Shown piece after piece: positions 54,589 through 63,734 of a stretch of DNA of 64,000 nucleotides. The stretch lies in assembly GCF_001294535.1 (NCBI RefSeq), contig NZ_LGIC01000006.1, positions 1 through 64,000 of the forward strand, written 5' to 3'. The notes under the pieces are model-generated. The model had not been told where the DNA came from. It was given only the letters and a program-made list of their open reading frames with translations, and did no database searches. The stretch's first letter is position 1; the number at the start of each line of letters is the position of its first letter. Both the position numbers and the translations under genes were made by a program. The DNA is from Cypionkella psychrotolerans. Lineage in GTDB: Bacteria > Pseudomonadota > Alphaproteobacteria > Rhodobacterales > Rhodobacteraceae.

Positions 54589-54645
54589 CCGGGGGTTTCA
54601 CACCCCCGGACCCCTGTGGGATATTTTCGCCAAGATGAAAGCAAT
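54589..54645. terminator. Hairpin between convergent mnmA and lpxB
   Basis: CCGGGGGT/ACCCCCGG forms an eight-base stem (54589-54596 and 54602-54609), followed by GGATATTTTCGCCAAGATGAAAG. This is the same 3'-end family as at 9243 and 31329. It separates the convergent mnmA and lpxB transcripts. Confidence 0.7.
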
Positions 54646-54661
54646 TTTAGATAAAGTTTAG

Positions 54662-55792
54662 CTACTTTGGCAGCACGGCAAGGACGGATTTTGCGGCCCG
54701 CAGGCCGGGGGGCTCGAAGCCCTGCCCCAAGCGCTGCATGGTGAGATGCATCGCTGCGTCTTGGCTGTGCGGGTTTTCCAGCAGGTTGAGCAGCGCTGGG
54801 GCGATCAGAGCGGCTCTGCAGTTTTCGCCGATGAATTCCGGGACGGTGCGGGTTTCTGAGACGAGGTTGACCAGCGTCACGGTGTCGATCAGCGCGGCGC
54901 GGCGCATCAGCCAGAGCGTGAGCGGATGCATGTCGTAGGCGATCACCATCGGGCAGCTGTTGGCCGCAAGTTCCAGCGAGACGGTGCCAGAGGCGGCAAT
55001 CGCCACGTCTGCCGCAGCGAAGGCGGCGCGTTTCAGGGCGGGGTCGGTGATGATCTGTGGTTGGATCGGCCAAGTGGCGGTCAGGCTGCGGACCAGATCG
55101 GCGACGCCTCGTACGGTGGGCAGGGCGACGCGGGCGTTGGGGTGTTGGGCTTTGATCAGGGCGAGGACCTCGCCGATGACTGGGGCGAGGCGGGTGACTT
55201 CGCCTTTGCGCGAGCCGGGAAGCGTTAGGATCAGCGGGCCCTGGCCTGCGAGTTGGGCGATTTCCGCTGGCGTGGCGAGGGGTTCTGACACCACCGGATG
55301 GCCGACGAAATCGCAGCTCATACCTGCGGCGGTCATATAGGGCGGCTCGAACGGCAACAGGGCCAGAACGTGGTCGATGACTTTGGCCATTTTGGCGGCA
55401 CGTCCCGGGCGCCATGCCCAGACCGAAGGCGCGACGTAATGGATGGTGCGCAGCTTGGGGTTCGCCGCTTTGACGATCTTGGCGACGCGCAGACAGAAGT
55501 CGGGGGAGTCTATGGTGATCAAGGCGGCGGGGCTGGCGGCGAGGGCGGCGGCTGCGGTCTCGCGGATACGGCGTTTGAGGTGGAAGTATTTCGGCAGCAC
55601 TTCCGCGATGCCCATGATCGAGAGTTCTTCCATCGGGAACAGGCTGTTCAGCCCCTCGGCCTGCATCAACGGGCCGCCGACGCCTTGGAAGGACACCTCG
55701 GGATGCAGGGTTTTCAGACCCGCCATCAGCGCCGCCCCCAAGCGATCACCAGAGGGTTCGCCTGCGATCAGGAACAGATTTAGCGTGCCCAT
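54662..55792 (-). CDS. lpxB: Lipid-A-disaccharide synthase LpxB
   Basis: The 376-aa GT19 glycosyltransferase joins two acylated glucosamine units in lipid A synthesis. Typical segments: FLIAGEPSGDRLGAALM at the start, FQGVGGPLMQAEG, IDSPDFCLRVAK, and the donor-binding LILTLPGSRKGEV. The last gene of the minus-strand lpx group; its ATG lies within the 3' end of lpxI. It follows the order lpxA-lpxI-lpxB typical of alphaproteobacteria. Confidence 0.96.
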   Translation of the reverse strand: MGTLNLFLIAGEPSGDRLGAALMAGLKTLHPEVSFQGVGGPLMQAEGLNSLFPMEELSIMGIAEVLPKYFHLKRRIRETAAAALAASPAALITIDSPDFCLRVAKIVKAANPKLRTIHYVAPSVWAWRPGRAAKMAKVIDHVLALLPFEPPYMTAAGMSCDFVGHPVVSEPLATPAEIAQLAGQGPLILTLPGSRKGEVTRLAPVIGEVLALIKAQHPNARVALPTVRGVADLVRSLTATWPIQPQIITDPALKRAAFAAADVAIAASGTVSLELAANSCPMVIAYDMHPLTLWLMRRAALIDTVTLVNLVSETRTVPEFIGENCRAALIAPALLNLLENPHSQDAAMHLTMQRLGQGFEPPGLRAAKSVLAVLPK

Positions 55793-56574
55793 AGCAACAG
55801 GCCGTTTGCCTGCGCTGCCGTGATCATTTGCGGCAAATCAAGGCAGATCACCGAGCCTGCTTGGAAGGCTATGCCAGACAGGCCCGCCTCGGCTGCGAGA
55901 CGGATGGTCTCGACGCCGATGGTGGGCAGATCAATGCGGCGGTCTTGGCCGGGTTTGGCGGCTTTATAGAACAGGCCGCCTTTCGGGCGCAGGCTGGCGG
56001 GGATTTGGCTGAGGCTGGTGAGCATGGCATCAGTGCCGGGCAGCGCCTCAACAGCGAGGCAGAGGCCAAGGGCCACGACGCAGCCTTGGCCTACATCGAC
56101 GGCGCCGAGGGCTGCGGTGATGGTTTCGGCCCGGGCAGCGTCGGATTCGTGCTGCCGGGTGAGGGTTCCGGTGAGCACGCCTGCGGCGGGGAGGAGGGCG
56201 GGGGCGATGGCTTCGACGCCGACCACGTCAAAGCCCGCTTCCTCAAAGATCGCGATAACTGCGCGCAGGGTGGCGTCGTCGCCAGCCTGCATGGCGGCGA
56301 GCAGGCGCGGCACCATTTGCGCGGTTTGCGGATCGAACAGTGACGGGTCGAGGCGGGGACGTTGCACCGCGCCTGCAAAGATCACTTCGGTGATGCCTTG
56401 GTCTTCGAGCAGGCGCAGGAACAGAGCGAGGCGTTCGACGCGGAAGATTTGATCGACCTCTAGGCCCTCGGGCGCAAAACCGTCCAGCGCGCAGATCATC
56501 GGGCGATCCGGTAGGGCTGCGACCAAAGCCGCAGGCAGAGCGCCCTGCCCTGCGATGATCGCAAGTTTGCTCAT
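55780..56574 (-). CDS. lpxI: UDP-2,3-diacylglucosamine pyrophosphatase LpxI
   Basis: The 264-aa protein is the LpxI type (earlier DUF1009), the alphaproteobacterial replacement for LpxH, and yields lipid X. Motifs: LAIIAGQGALPAALVA near the start, VIFAGAVQRPRLDP, and DLPTIGVETIRLAAEAGLSG. It sits between lpxA and lpxB with overlapping ends (lpxA stop overlaps its start, its end overlaps lpxB start), so translation is coupled. Confidence 0.95.
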   Translation of the reverse strand: MSKLAIIAGQGALPAALVAALPDRPMICALDGFAPEGLEVDQIFRVERLALFLRLLEDQGITEVIFAGAVQRPRLDPSLFDPQTAQMVPRLLAAMQAGDDATLRAVIAIFEEAGFDVVGVEAIAPALLPAAGVLTGTLTRQHESDAARAETITAALGAVDVGQGCVVALGLCLAVEALPGTDAMLTSLSQIPASLRPKGGLFYKAAKPGQDRRIDLPTIGVETIRLAAEAGLSGIAFQAGSVICLDLPQMITAAQANGLLLWAR

Positions 56575-57368
56575 TTTGGTGTCAGGAACGAGCGGTCAGT
56601 GGCGGACAGGATGAAATCGGTCATCTCACGCACGTAGTCGCTGTCGGTGTCTTCGGCCAGATGGCGGGCGCGGTCGAGGAAAGAGCCCTCGCCCTGCGCC
56701 AAAGCCTGATAGGCGACGCGCATGGCGGAGATGTCGCTGCGCTCGACACCCCGGCGTTTCAGGCCGACGAGGTTCAGGCCATCGAGCACGCCGCGCGGGC
56801 CTTGCACGAGGCCGTAGGGCAGCACATCATTCGTCACCATCGTGACAGCGCCGATGATGGCACCGCGCCCGATGCGGACCCATTGGTGGATGCCCGACAA
56901 CCCACCGATGATCACATCATCGCCAATCTGGCAGTGCCCGGCGATGGCGACTTGGTTGGCGAGCACGATACGGTTTCCGAGTTGCGCGTCGTGGCCGATG
57001 TGGGAGCCCGTCATCAGCAGGCAATCATCGCCGATGCGGGTGATACCGCCGCCACCCGCCGTGCCGGTGTTCAGGGTAGCGCCTTCGCGGATTTTGCAGC
57101 GTGCGCCGACGATCAGCCGGGTGCGTTCACCGTTGAATTTCAGGTCTTGCGGCACCTCGCCGACGCAGGCGAAGGGGAAAATCGTGGTGTCTTCGCCGAT
57201 CTCCGTCCAGCCGGTGACCACGGCATGGGATTTCACGGTGACGCCTTTGGCCAGAGTGACCTCGGCCCCGATCAGCGCGAAGGGGCCGATGAAGCAATCG
57301 GGGCCAATCGTGGCACCTTCCTCGACAAAGGCCGATGGGTGGACAAGGGCGGTTCCGTGGATGGCCAT
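56571..57368 (-). CDS. lpxA: UDP-N-acetylglucosamine acyltransferase LpxA
   Basis: The 265-aa left-handed beta-helix enzyme puts the first acyl chain on UDP-GlcNAc. The hexapeptide repeats are clear (VEEGATIGPDCFIGPFALIG and onward), with the active-site histidine region GGGGITRIGDDCLLMTGSHI and GHDAQLGNRIVLANQVAIAG. Then the helical C-terminal domain follows. It starts two bases after the end of fabZ and overlaps lpxI by four. Confidence 0.96.
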   Translation of the reverse strand: MAIHGTALVHPSAFVEEGATIGPDCFIGPFALIGAEVTLAKGVTVKSHAVVTGWTEIGEDTTIFPFACVGEVPQDLKFNGERTRLIVGARCKIREGATLNTGTAGGGGITRIGDDCLLMTGSHIGHDAQLGNRIVLANQVAIAGHCQIGDDVIIGGLSGIHQWVRIGRGAIIGAVTMVTNDVLPYGLVQGPRGVLDGLNLVGLKRRGVERSDISAMRVAYQALAQGEGSFLDRARHLAEDTDSDYVREMTDFILSATDRSFLTPK

Positions 57369-57370
57369 GA

Positions 57371-57841
57371 TCAGGCTTTCTTCGGCACGTCAAACATCGC
57401 CATGAATTCGGCCTCGCAGGCGAGTTCACCATCGACCATAGCGCGACCGGCGAATTTCCACACCCGACCGCCGCCGCGCAGGGCGGTGACGTGGAGTTCC
57501 ATCACATCGCCGGGCACGACTTTGCGGCGGAATTTCACCGCGTCGACGCCCATGAAGAACACGGTGGCGTTTTTATCGACCAGGTCCATCGACAGGCCGA
57601 CGAGGATGCCGCTTGTTTGCGCCATCGCCTCGATGATCATCACGCCGGGGAAGATCGGCATGCCGGGGAAATGGCCTTGGAATTGCGGCTCATTAAAGGT
57701 GACGTTCTTGATGCCGACGCAGGATTTGTTGGGGTAAATGTCGCGCACCTTATCGACCAAGAGGAAGGGATAGCGGTGCGGAATGATGCGCTGGATCAGC
57801 GCGAGGTCGGCGGACAGCGGGGCTGCGGGTTGGTCGGTCAT
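57371..57841 (-). CDS. fabZ: 3-hydroxyacyl-ACP dehydratase FabZ
   Basis: The 156-aa hot-dog-fold enzyme dehydrates beta-hydroxyacyl-ACP, and its product competes with lipid A synthesis for the same precursor. It has [12 protein letters not shown] and the catalytic segment [20 protein letters not shown]. The start at MTDQPAA (57841) is taken; the frame is open 12 codons upstream. It stands between the ompH-like gene and lpxA; lpxD, often present at this place, is missing. Confidence 0.95.
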   Translation of the reverse strand: MTDQPAAPLSADLALIQRIIPHRYPFLLVDKVRDIYPNKSCVGIKNVTFNEPQFQGHFPGMPIFPGVMIIEAMAQTSGILVGLSMDLVDKNATVFFMGVDAVKFRRKVVPGDVMELHVTALRGGGRVWKFAGRAMVDGELACEAEFMAMFDVPKKA

Positions 57842-57929
57842 GGGATCTCCGAGGGTGCGGCCCTCTTGGCGGGGCATGTGATCTGACTAGCGAAAACCGC
57901 CGGGTAAAACAAGCCTGCGGCCGTAAGGC

Positions 57930-58517
57930 TTAGGGCGCGGGGGCCGGAGGATTGGGTGGCGGGGGATTGGGAGCCGCTGGTTTGCTGCCGTCACCCAGTC
58001 TTGTGTCGATGCGGGCGATCACCTCTTTGGTGATGTCGATCGAACCGAGGCTGACCACGATGGCGGATTTATCCAGGATGGCCACAGCGCCGCGTTCCAC
58101 CATATAATCGCCCAAAATCGGGGCGACGGCCTGAAAGAACGCCTGCCTGTCCGCGTCACGTGACTTGGCAAGATCGGTGGATTTCAGGTCTTGAGCTTTG
58201 CGCAACTCATTGGCTTTATTGTCGAAAGCCTCTGCCAAGGGGCGGAAGTTTTGCGCGGTCATCGTGGCGCGTTTGGTGGTCAGGTCGCGTTCCTCAGCCT
58301 CAAGCGCCGCATCGATTTTGCGGTTTTCCGCGAGCAGAGCGGCGGATTCGGACTCGAATTTGGCCTGCAAAGCGCGGCCATATTGCGTGCCGAGATACAA
58401 CTGATCCTGATCCAGCGTCACGATGGCGGTTTTTTGCACCACACTTTGCGCCGTTGAGGCCTGCGGGAACACGCCAAGCAGCAGCGCCAAAGCCAGCCCT
58501 GCCGCCTGCCGTTTCAT
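57930..58517 (-). CDS. OmpH/Skp-family periplasmic chaperone
   Basis: The 195-aa protein has a signal peptide (GLALALLLGVFPQASTAQS), a long helical region of charged residues (SESAALLAENRKIDAALEAEE) that would form the coiled-coil tentacles of Skp, and a C-terminal Pro-rich tail (PAAPNPPPPNPPAPAP). Skp keeps outer-membrane proteins unfolded on the way to BamA. It starts on the bamA stop (TGATG), so it is coupled to bamA. Confidence 0.9.
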   Translation of the reverse strand: MKRQAAGLALALLLGVFPQASTAQSVVQKTAIVTLDQDQLYLGTQYGRALQAKFESESAALLAENRKIDAALEAEERDLTTKRATMTAQNFRPLAEAFDNKANELRKAQDLKSTDLAKSRDADRQAFFQAVAPILGDYMVERGAVAILDKSAIVVSLGSIDITKEVIARIDTRLGDGSKPAAPNPPPPNPPAPAP

Positions 58518-60841
58518 CAGAATTTCGTCGCGATGGTCAGATCGAAGCTTTGCTCTTCGTCATAGCTTTCTTTCTTGATCGCATTCGAGAAGTTGAACCG
58601 CAGCGGGCCGATTGGCGTGGTCCACAGGATCGAAACACCTACGGCGGCGCGTAGATGGGCGCTGTCGTCTACTGCGTCGGGGTTGTTATCCAAGCCCCAG
58701 ACCGAGCCCATGTCGTAGAACACGCCGCCGGTGATGCCATATTCTTCCGGCAGGCCCAGCGGGAACTCGGCCTCTAGCTTCATCGTGGCGTAGAAATTGC
58801 CGCCCAAGGCGTCGCCTGCCGCCGTGCGCGGGCCGATGCCGTTGGTGTCAAAACCACGCATTTTGCCGTTAGCGAAATAGCGGTCGGTGACGCGGGTGTC
58901 ATAACCACCAAAGCTGTTGACCGCACCACCTTCAAACACCGCACGCAGCGTGACGTCTTCGTTGAAAACCTTGGTTTCAGCCACTGCCAGCGCCGTGGTC
59001 TCAACGTATTTCGCATCGCCGCCCAGACCGACAAAATCCTGCCCGAAGCGGAACAACAGGCTGCTTTTCGGGTTCAGACCGGTGACGCGGTTGTCGAACG
59101 TGTAGCTATAGCCCAGACCAGAGCCGAATTCAGCGCCACGCTCGCCCTCGGCGATCAGCAACGCTGAAGTCGAAGTCACATCCTTCACGGTATCCTGGAA
59201 CGCCTTATACCGCAACTCCAGCCGCGATTGCTCGGACAACGGGAATTCAAGCCCGGTGGTGATCCCAACAGCGCGGGTATCATAGAGCGCGCTAGCGTTG
59301 TTGGTTTCATTATACGAAGCACCCAGTTTCAGCTTCAGATCGCGGCCCAGCAAAGCCGGTTCCACAAACGAGATGCCACTGTTTTTGGTATCCGAAGCGG
59401 TCGAGATATTGACCGCAAAAGCTTGCCCGCGCCCCAAGAAGTTGGTTTCCGAGAAGCCGAGGTTCAGACCAAGACCCGAGCTGGTGCCAAAGCTTGCGCC
59501 AAAGCTGATCGAGCCGGTGGGTTTTTCTTCGACATCGACGTTAACGACGATCTCATCCGGGTTGCTGCCGGGTTTGGCATCGACTTTGGCATCGGTGAAG
59601 AAACCAAGCGCGCGGATGCGCTCGGCGGCCTGACGGATTTCGCGCGGGTTGAAGGGGTCGCCTTCGACGGTGCGGAACTGACGGCGCACCACTTGGTCGA
59701 GGGTTGTGGTATTGCCTTCAATATCAATGCGTTCAACGAAGACCTTCTGACCGCGCTTGATGACGTATTCGACATCCAAAGTCTGGCCACGCTCATTGCG
59801 GATCAGACGCGGCTCGACGCTGACAAAGTTGAGGCCCTTGCGCAGAGCCAGATTTTCCATTCGGGCGATGTTGTTGTCGATGATCGAGGGCGAATAGGTG
59901 ACGCCCGAGCGCATCTTTTGCACAGCGGCAAATTCGGCAGCATCGACGCCTTCAACCTCGGATACCGTGCTGACCTTGCCGATCTTCCAGCTTTGGCCTT
60001 CTTTGACGGTATAGGTCACAAAGGTCGCATCGCGTTCGCGTGATAACTGCCCGGTGGCATCCACCACTTGCACGTCGATATAACCACGCGACATATAGAA
60101 ATCGCGCAGCATCTGCTTGTCGACTTCCAGCCGTTCCGGCACGAAAGTATCGGATTTGATCAACTGACGCAGGAAACCTGCTTGCTTGGTTTGCAGCACT
60201 TGCTTCAGGCGGCGATCGCTGAAAGAGCGGTTGCCGACAAAGGAAATACCTTCGTTTTCGACGACTTTGCCTTCGGTGATCTCGAACACCAGATCGACGC
60301 GGTTGTCCGAGCGGCGGATGATTTTTGGGTCAACCGTGGCGGCCAGACGGCCCTGCACCCGATAGGCTTCCGAGATTTGCGCCGCATCAGCCTCGGCCTG
60401 CGCCGGATTGTAGACCAGCCGCGATTTCGATTTGACCAGTTCGGTCAGCTTTTCGTCTTTGACCAGTTTATTGCCCTGAAAATCGACAACATTCAGCATC
60501 GGCAGCTCTTTGACCTTGATCAACAGGGTGCTGCCCTGTGGCACAAGATCAACAGTTTCAAACAATCCCGAGGCGAAAATCCGTTGGTAGGCGTCATTCA
60601 ACTGCCCGGCTTGCAAAGTCTCACCGCGAGCGATTCCCGCATATTTCAGGATCGTGGCGGCATCGACGCGCGCGTTGCCTTCCACGGTGACGCTGCTGAA
60701 GCTGTAGCTTTCGGCATGGGCAAGCGTGAGGAACGGTTCAGAAACCATTGCGCTGGAAAGCAGAATTGCAACAAGGGTTGGGCGCATGAGGCCTCGGAGC
60801 ATCCCCTTGCGCGTGATACCTGCGCTTGCTGTTTCCCGCAT
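58517..60841 (-). CDS. bamA: Outer-membrane protein assembly factor BamA
   Basis: The 774-aa protein has a signal peptide (residues about 19-44, ending in TLAHA), five POTRA domains (first begins SFSSVTVEGNARVDAATIL) and a C-terminal 16-strand beta-barrel ending in ...DEEQSFDLTIATKF with the terminal Phe. The barrel motif VRG-F-type region reads KMRGFDTNGIGPR. It inserts proteins into the outer membrane. AGGAG lies before the ATG. It follows rseP and a 45-aa gene. Confidence 0.96.
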   Translation of the reverse strand: MRETASAGITRKGMLRGLMRPTLVAILLSSAMVSEPFLTLAHAESYSFSSVTVEGNARVDAATILKYAGIARGETLQAGQLNDAYQRIFASGLFETVDLVPQGSTLLIKVKELPMLNVVDFQGNKLVKDEKLTELVKSKSRLVYNPAQAEADAAQISEAYRVQGRLAATVDPKIIRRSDNRVDLVFEITEGKVVENEGISFVGNRSFSDRRLKQVLQTKQAGFLRQLIKSDTFVPERLEVDKQMLRDFYMSRGYIDVQVVDATGQLSRERDATFVTYTVKEGQSWKIGKVSTVSEVEGVDAAEFAAVQKMRSGVTYSPSIIDNNIARMENLALRKGLNFVSVEPRLIRNERGQTLDVEYVIKRGQKVFVERIDIEGNTTTLDQVVRRQFRTVEGDPFNPREIRQAAERIRALGFFTDAKVDAKPGSNPDEIVVNVDVEEKPTGSISFGASFGTSSGLGLNLGFSETNFLGRGQAFAVNISTASDTKNSGISFVEPALLGRDLKLKLGASYNETNNASALYDTRAVGITTGLEFPLSEQSRLELRYKAFQDTVKDVTSTSALLIAEGERGAEFGSGLGYSYTFDNRVTGLNPKSSLLFRFGQDFVGLGGDAKYVETTALAVAETKVFNEDVTLRAVFEGGAVNSFGGYDTRVTDRYFANGKMRGFDTNGIGPRTAAGDALGGNFYATMKLEAEFPLGLPEEYGITGGVFYDMGSVWGLDNNPDAVDDSAHLRAAVGVSILWTTPIGPLRFNFSNAIKKESYDEEQSFDLTIATKF

Positions 60842-60967
60842 GAGCCGCTCCTGAATGCACTAAATCCTGTGCATCTGACTACCTGTAACCGCAAGCAATG
60901 TCAAAAGGATGGCCGGGAAAATCGTAAGCAATGCGAGGATAATCTGGGCCGCAGTTTTGCGCCAAGA

Positions 60968-61105
60968 TCAGCGGTGAAACAGCGCCGTGCCCAGGAAGGC
61001 ACCTGCCAGCAGACCGACAACCACGGTGCCGACGGTGAACAGGCGGTCCCAGTTCAGCCAGACCAGCAGCGACAGGCCTTTGTAGCTTTTCATGACTGCT
61101 TGCAT
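60968..61105 (-). CDS. Small membrane protein between rseP and bamA
   Basis: The 45-aa frame begins MQAVMKSYKGLSLLVWLNWD and continues RLFTVGTVVVGLLAGAFLG before ending ALFHR. It has one membrane helix with an amphipathic start. AAAGGG precedes the ATG. It is too short for ordinary gene calling. It lies on the same strand between rseP (about 96 bases upstream) and bamA, inside the envelope operon, and may be a small accessory of outer-membrane assembly. The function is not known; position is the only clue. A second ATG lies four codons in. Confidence 0.68.
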   Translation of the reverse strand: MQAVMKSYKGLSLLVWLNWDRLFTVGTVVVGLLAGAFLGTALFHR

Positions 61106-61201
61106 GGTCTTGCCCTTTCCGCATCAGATGATGGGGAAAATCTACGCCGGGAATGTGGCAGTACTGTGGCTGGTGGGGGGGGCGGCGCTCTTTGCCCGGT
61201 C

Positions 61202-62551
61202 TTATTTGCAGGTGAAATCATTGCCCAAAGCGAAGAACATGAAGCTGAGCACCGCGACAAGGCCGATCAGCATCAGGATGTTCATCACGGCAGGTGCCGG
61301 CGGGCGGCGGAACACAGCTTCATAGGCGAAGAACACCAGATGGCCGCCGTCCAGCACCGGGATCGGGAACAGATTGAGCAGGCCAATGCCCAGCGACATC
61401 ATGCCGAGATAGCCGACGAACTGCTCTAGCCCTTGGCGGGCGGCGTCGCCCATCACCTCGGCCATACCGACCGGACCAGAGAGGTTGCAGGTGCTGATCT
61501 GGCCGGTGACGATGTGCCACAGCCCGGAAAGCGAGGATTTCGCAGTGAAATAAGCCTGATCGACGGCAAGGGTGACAGTTTCCCAAGGCCCCGGCTGGCG
61601 GGTTTGCGGCTGGAACAACATCCCACCCGACAGGCCGATCATCCAACGGGTTTCAAAGCCGCCGCCGTCTTTCGGCAGATCGCGGCGGTTGGGGGACAGG
61701 GTAATGTCGATGATCTGGCCCCCCGCCTCACCATTGCGCCAGATTTTCAGCGCGATGGGTTGGCCTGCACTGGCTTCAACCAAAGCGGGAAGCTGGCTGA
61801 AGGCGGTCACATCTTGGCCAGCGGCTTGGATGATCACATCGCCAACTTGAATACCAGCATCGCCGCCCGCGTTGCGCGGCATCACCGCACCGACCATTGG
61901 CAGGAATGGATGCGCGCCTTGCACGTCGAGCGTTTTGCCGTCGCGTTCAATGCTGTAGGTGACGGCAGCTGCGGGGGGCAGCGCGTTGGCGGTATTGGCG
62001 AAGGTTTCGATATCGGGGGTGGCGGTACCGTTCAGCGCCAGAATTTTATCGCCGGGTTGGATGGTCTCCCCGACAAAGGGCGAGGCATTGACGTGGCCCA
62101 CCACGGGGACTTCGGTGGCAACCCCAGTGTAGGTGATCAGGCCGATGAACACGATCAGGGCGAGGATGAAGTTGAAGACCGGGCCTGCGGCGACGGTCGC
62201 GGCGCGGGCCCAAAGCGGTGCGCCGAACATGGTGTGGCGTTTTTCTTCCGGCGTGAGACCCCCCAAAGCCGCCTGATCGGGGGCAGAGGCTGCGTCTTTG
62301 TCGCCGAGGAATTTCACATAGCCGCCAATCGGCAGCGCCGCGATCTGCCATCTGGTGCCGCGTTTATCGACCCGAGAATACACCACCGGGCCGAAGCCTA
62401 ACGAGAACACCTCGGCATGGATGCCAGACCAGCGCCCGACGATGTAATGGCCGTATTCATGCACCGCGACGATCACCGCCACCGCGACGATGAAGAACAG
62501 GCCCGACCAAACCGCACCGCCAAATGACGCCGCAAAGCTGCTGAAATCCAC
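61202..62551 (-). CDS. rseP: RIP metalloprotease RseP (site-2 protease)
   Basis: The 449-aa intramembrane zinc protease cleaves anti-sigma factors and signal peptides inside the membrane. The zinc motif HEYGHYIVGRW is near residue 31, the third ligand motif NLFPIPVLDGGHL lies near the C-terminus, and a PDZ domain is in between (GGDAGIQVGDVIIQAAG). Four membrane helices are predicted. It follows dxr by one base on the same strand and is part of the cdsA-dxr-rseP-bamA series. Confidence 0.95.
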   Translation of the reverse strand: MDFSSFAASFGGAVWSGLFFIVAVAVIVAVHEYGHYIVGRWSGIHAEVFSLGFGPVVYSRVDKRGTRWQIAALPIGGYVKFLGDKDAASAPDQAALGGLTPEEKRHTMFGAPLWARAATVAAGPVFNFILALIVFIGLITYTGVATEVPVVGHVNASPFVGETIQPGDKILALNGTATPDIETFANTANALPPAAAVTYSIERDGKTLDVQGAHPFLPMVGAVMPRNAGGDAGIQVGDVIIQAAGQDVTAFSQLPALVEASAGQPIALKIWRNGEAGGQIIDITLSPNRRDLPKDGGGFETRWMIGLSGGMLFQPQTRQPGPWETVTLAVDQAYFTAKSSLSGLWHIVTGQISTCNLSGPVGMAEVMGDAARQGLEQFVGYLGMMSLGIGLLNLFPIPVLDGGHLVFFAYEAVFRRPPAPAVMNILMLIGLVAVLSFMFFALGNDFTCK

Positions 62552-62552
62552 G

Positions 62553-63734
62553 CTAGCTGCCCTTTACCATTTTCACCGCCTCGGCGGCCCTGATCCGTGC
62601 CAGATGATCCATTTGCAGCACATCCTCAAGGGTGAGGGCGGCGATTCCAAGGCTGCAATCTGACGAAACACGGTTAAGTGTAGCCTCAACTACGGCAGCC
62701 ATCTGCATGAAGCCAAGCCCGCCTGCGATGAAATGATCCAAGGCGATCTCTTTGGCGGCGTTGAAGGCAGCGCCAGCAAGGCCACGGATCGTCATCACGT
62801 CGCGCGCCAAACGCAGCGCGGGAAAGCGGGTCTCATCGGGGGCGCGGAAGGTCAGACCGCCCAAAGCGGCAAGGTCAAGACGCGCCACGGGCAGGGTTTG
62901 GCGGTGGGGCCAGTGCAAGGCATAGCCGATGGGATGGCGCATATCGGGCGCACCTAGGTGGGCCATCACCGCGCCATCGCGGAAACCGACGAGGGAATGA
63001 ATGATGGATTCGGGGTGAATGATCACCTCGATCTGCGCGGGATCAACCCCGAAAAACTCACGAGTTTCAATAACTTCCAGGGCTTTGTTAAACATCGAAG
63101 CCGAATCGATGGTGATGCGTGCGCCCATGCTCCAGTTCGGATGCGCCAAAGCTTCGGTCACGGTGGCATCGCAGAGGCGCTCCAGCGGCCAATCGCGCAA
63201 CGCGCCACCCGAGGCGGTCAGGATGATGCGTTCTACCGCCGCCAGATCTTCGCCGACCAGCGCCTGAAAGATCGCGGAGTGCTCAGAATCCACCGGCAGC
63301 ACCGTGGCTTCATTGGCCGCCGCCGTCGCCATCAGCAACTGACCAGCCGTCACCAAGCTTTCCTTATTCGCCAGCGCCAGCTTGCCGCCGTGACGCAAGG
63401 CGCGCATCCCCGGCACCAGACCAGCAGCACCCACAATCGCGCTCATCACCCAATCGGCGGGGCGGTCGGCGGCGTCATGCACGGCTTGGGTGCCAGCAGC
63501 GACGGCAATGCCAGTGCCTGCCAGAGCCTCACGCAGCGGGGCCAAGCAATCGTCAAAGGCCGTCACCGCGACTTCGGCGCGCAGGGCAATCGCCATCTGC
63601 GCCAGTCGCGCCACATTGCGCCCCCCTGTCAAAGCGACCGTGCGGTAGGCTTCCGCCCCGCCTTCGCGCATCAGCAGATCAAATGTGCTTTCCCCCACCG
63701 ATCCGGTGGCACCAAAGACCGAAATCGAGCGCAT
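62553..63734 (-). CDS. dxr: 1-deoxy-D-xylulose 5-phosphate reductoisomerase
   Basis: The 393-aa enzyme makes methylerythritol phosphate, the first committed step of the non-mevalonate isoprenoid pathway. It has the N-terminal NADPH motif VFGATGSVGESTFD, LALANKESLVTAG, the substrate motif PVDSEHSAIFQ, TASGGALRDWP and the later IIHPESIIHSLV. It abuts cdsA and rseP on the same strand, so the three are almost certainly one message. Confidence 0.96.
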   Translation of the reverse strand: MRSISVFGATGSVGESTFDLLMREGGAEAYRTVALTGGRNVARLAQMAIALRAEVAVTAFDDCLAPLREALAGTGIAVAAGTQAVHDAADRPADWVMSAIVGAAGLVPGMRALRHGGKLALANKESLVTAGQLLMATAAANEATVLPVDSEHSAIFQALVGEDLAAVERIILTASGGALRDWPLERLCDATVTEALAHPNWSMGARITIDSASMFNKALEVIETREFFGVDPAQIEVIIHPESIIHSLVGFRDGAVMAHLGAPDMRHPIGYALHWPHRQTLPVARLDLAALGGLTFRAPDETRFPALRLARDVMTIRGLAGAAFNAAKEIALDHFIAGGLGFMQMAAVVEATLNRVSSDCSLGIAALTLEDVLQMDHLARIRAAEAVKMVKGS

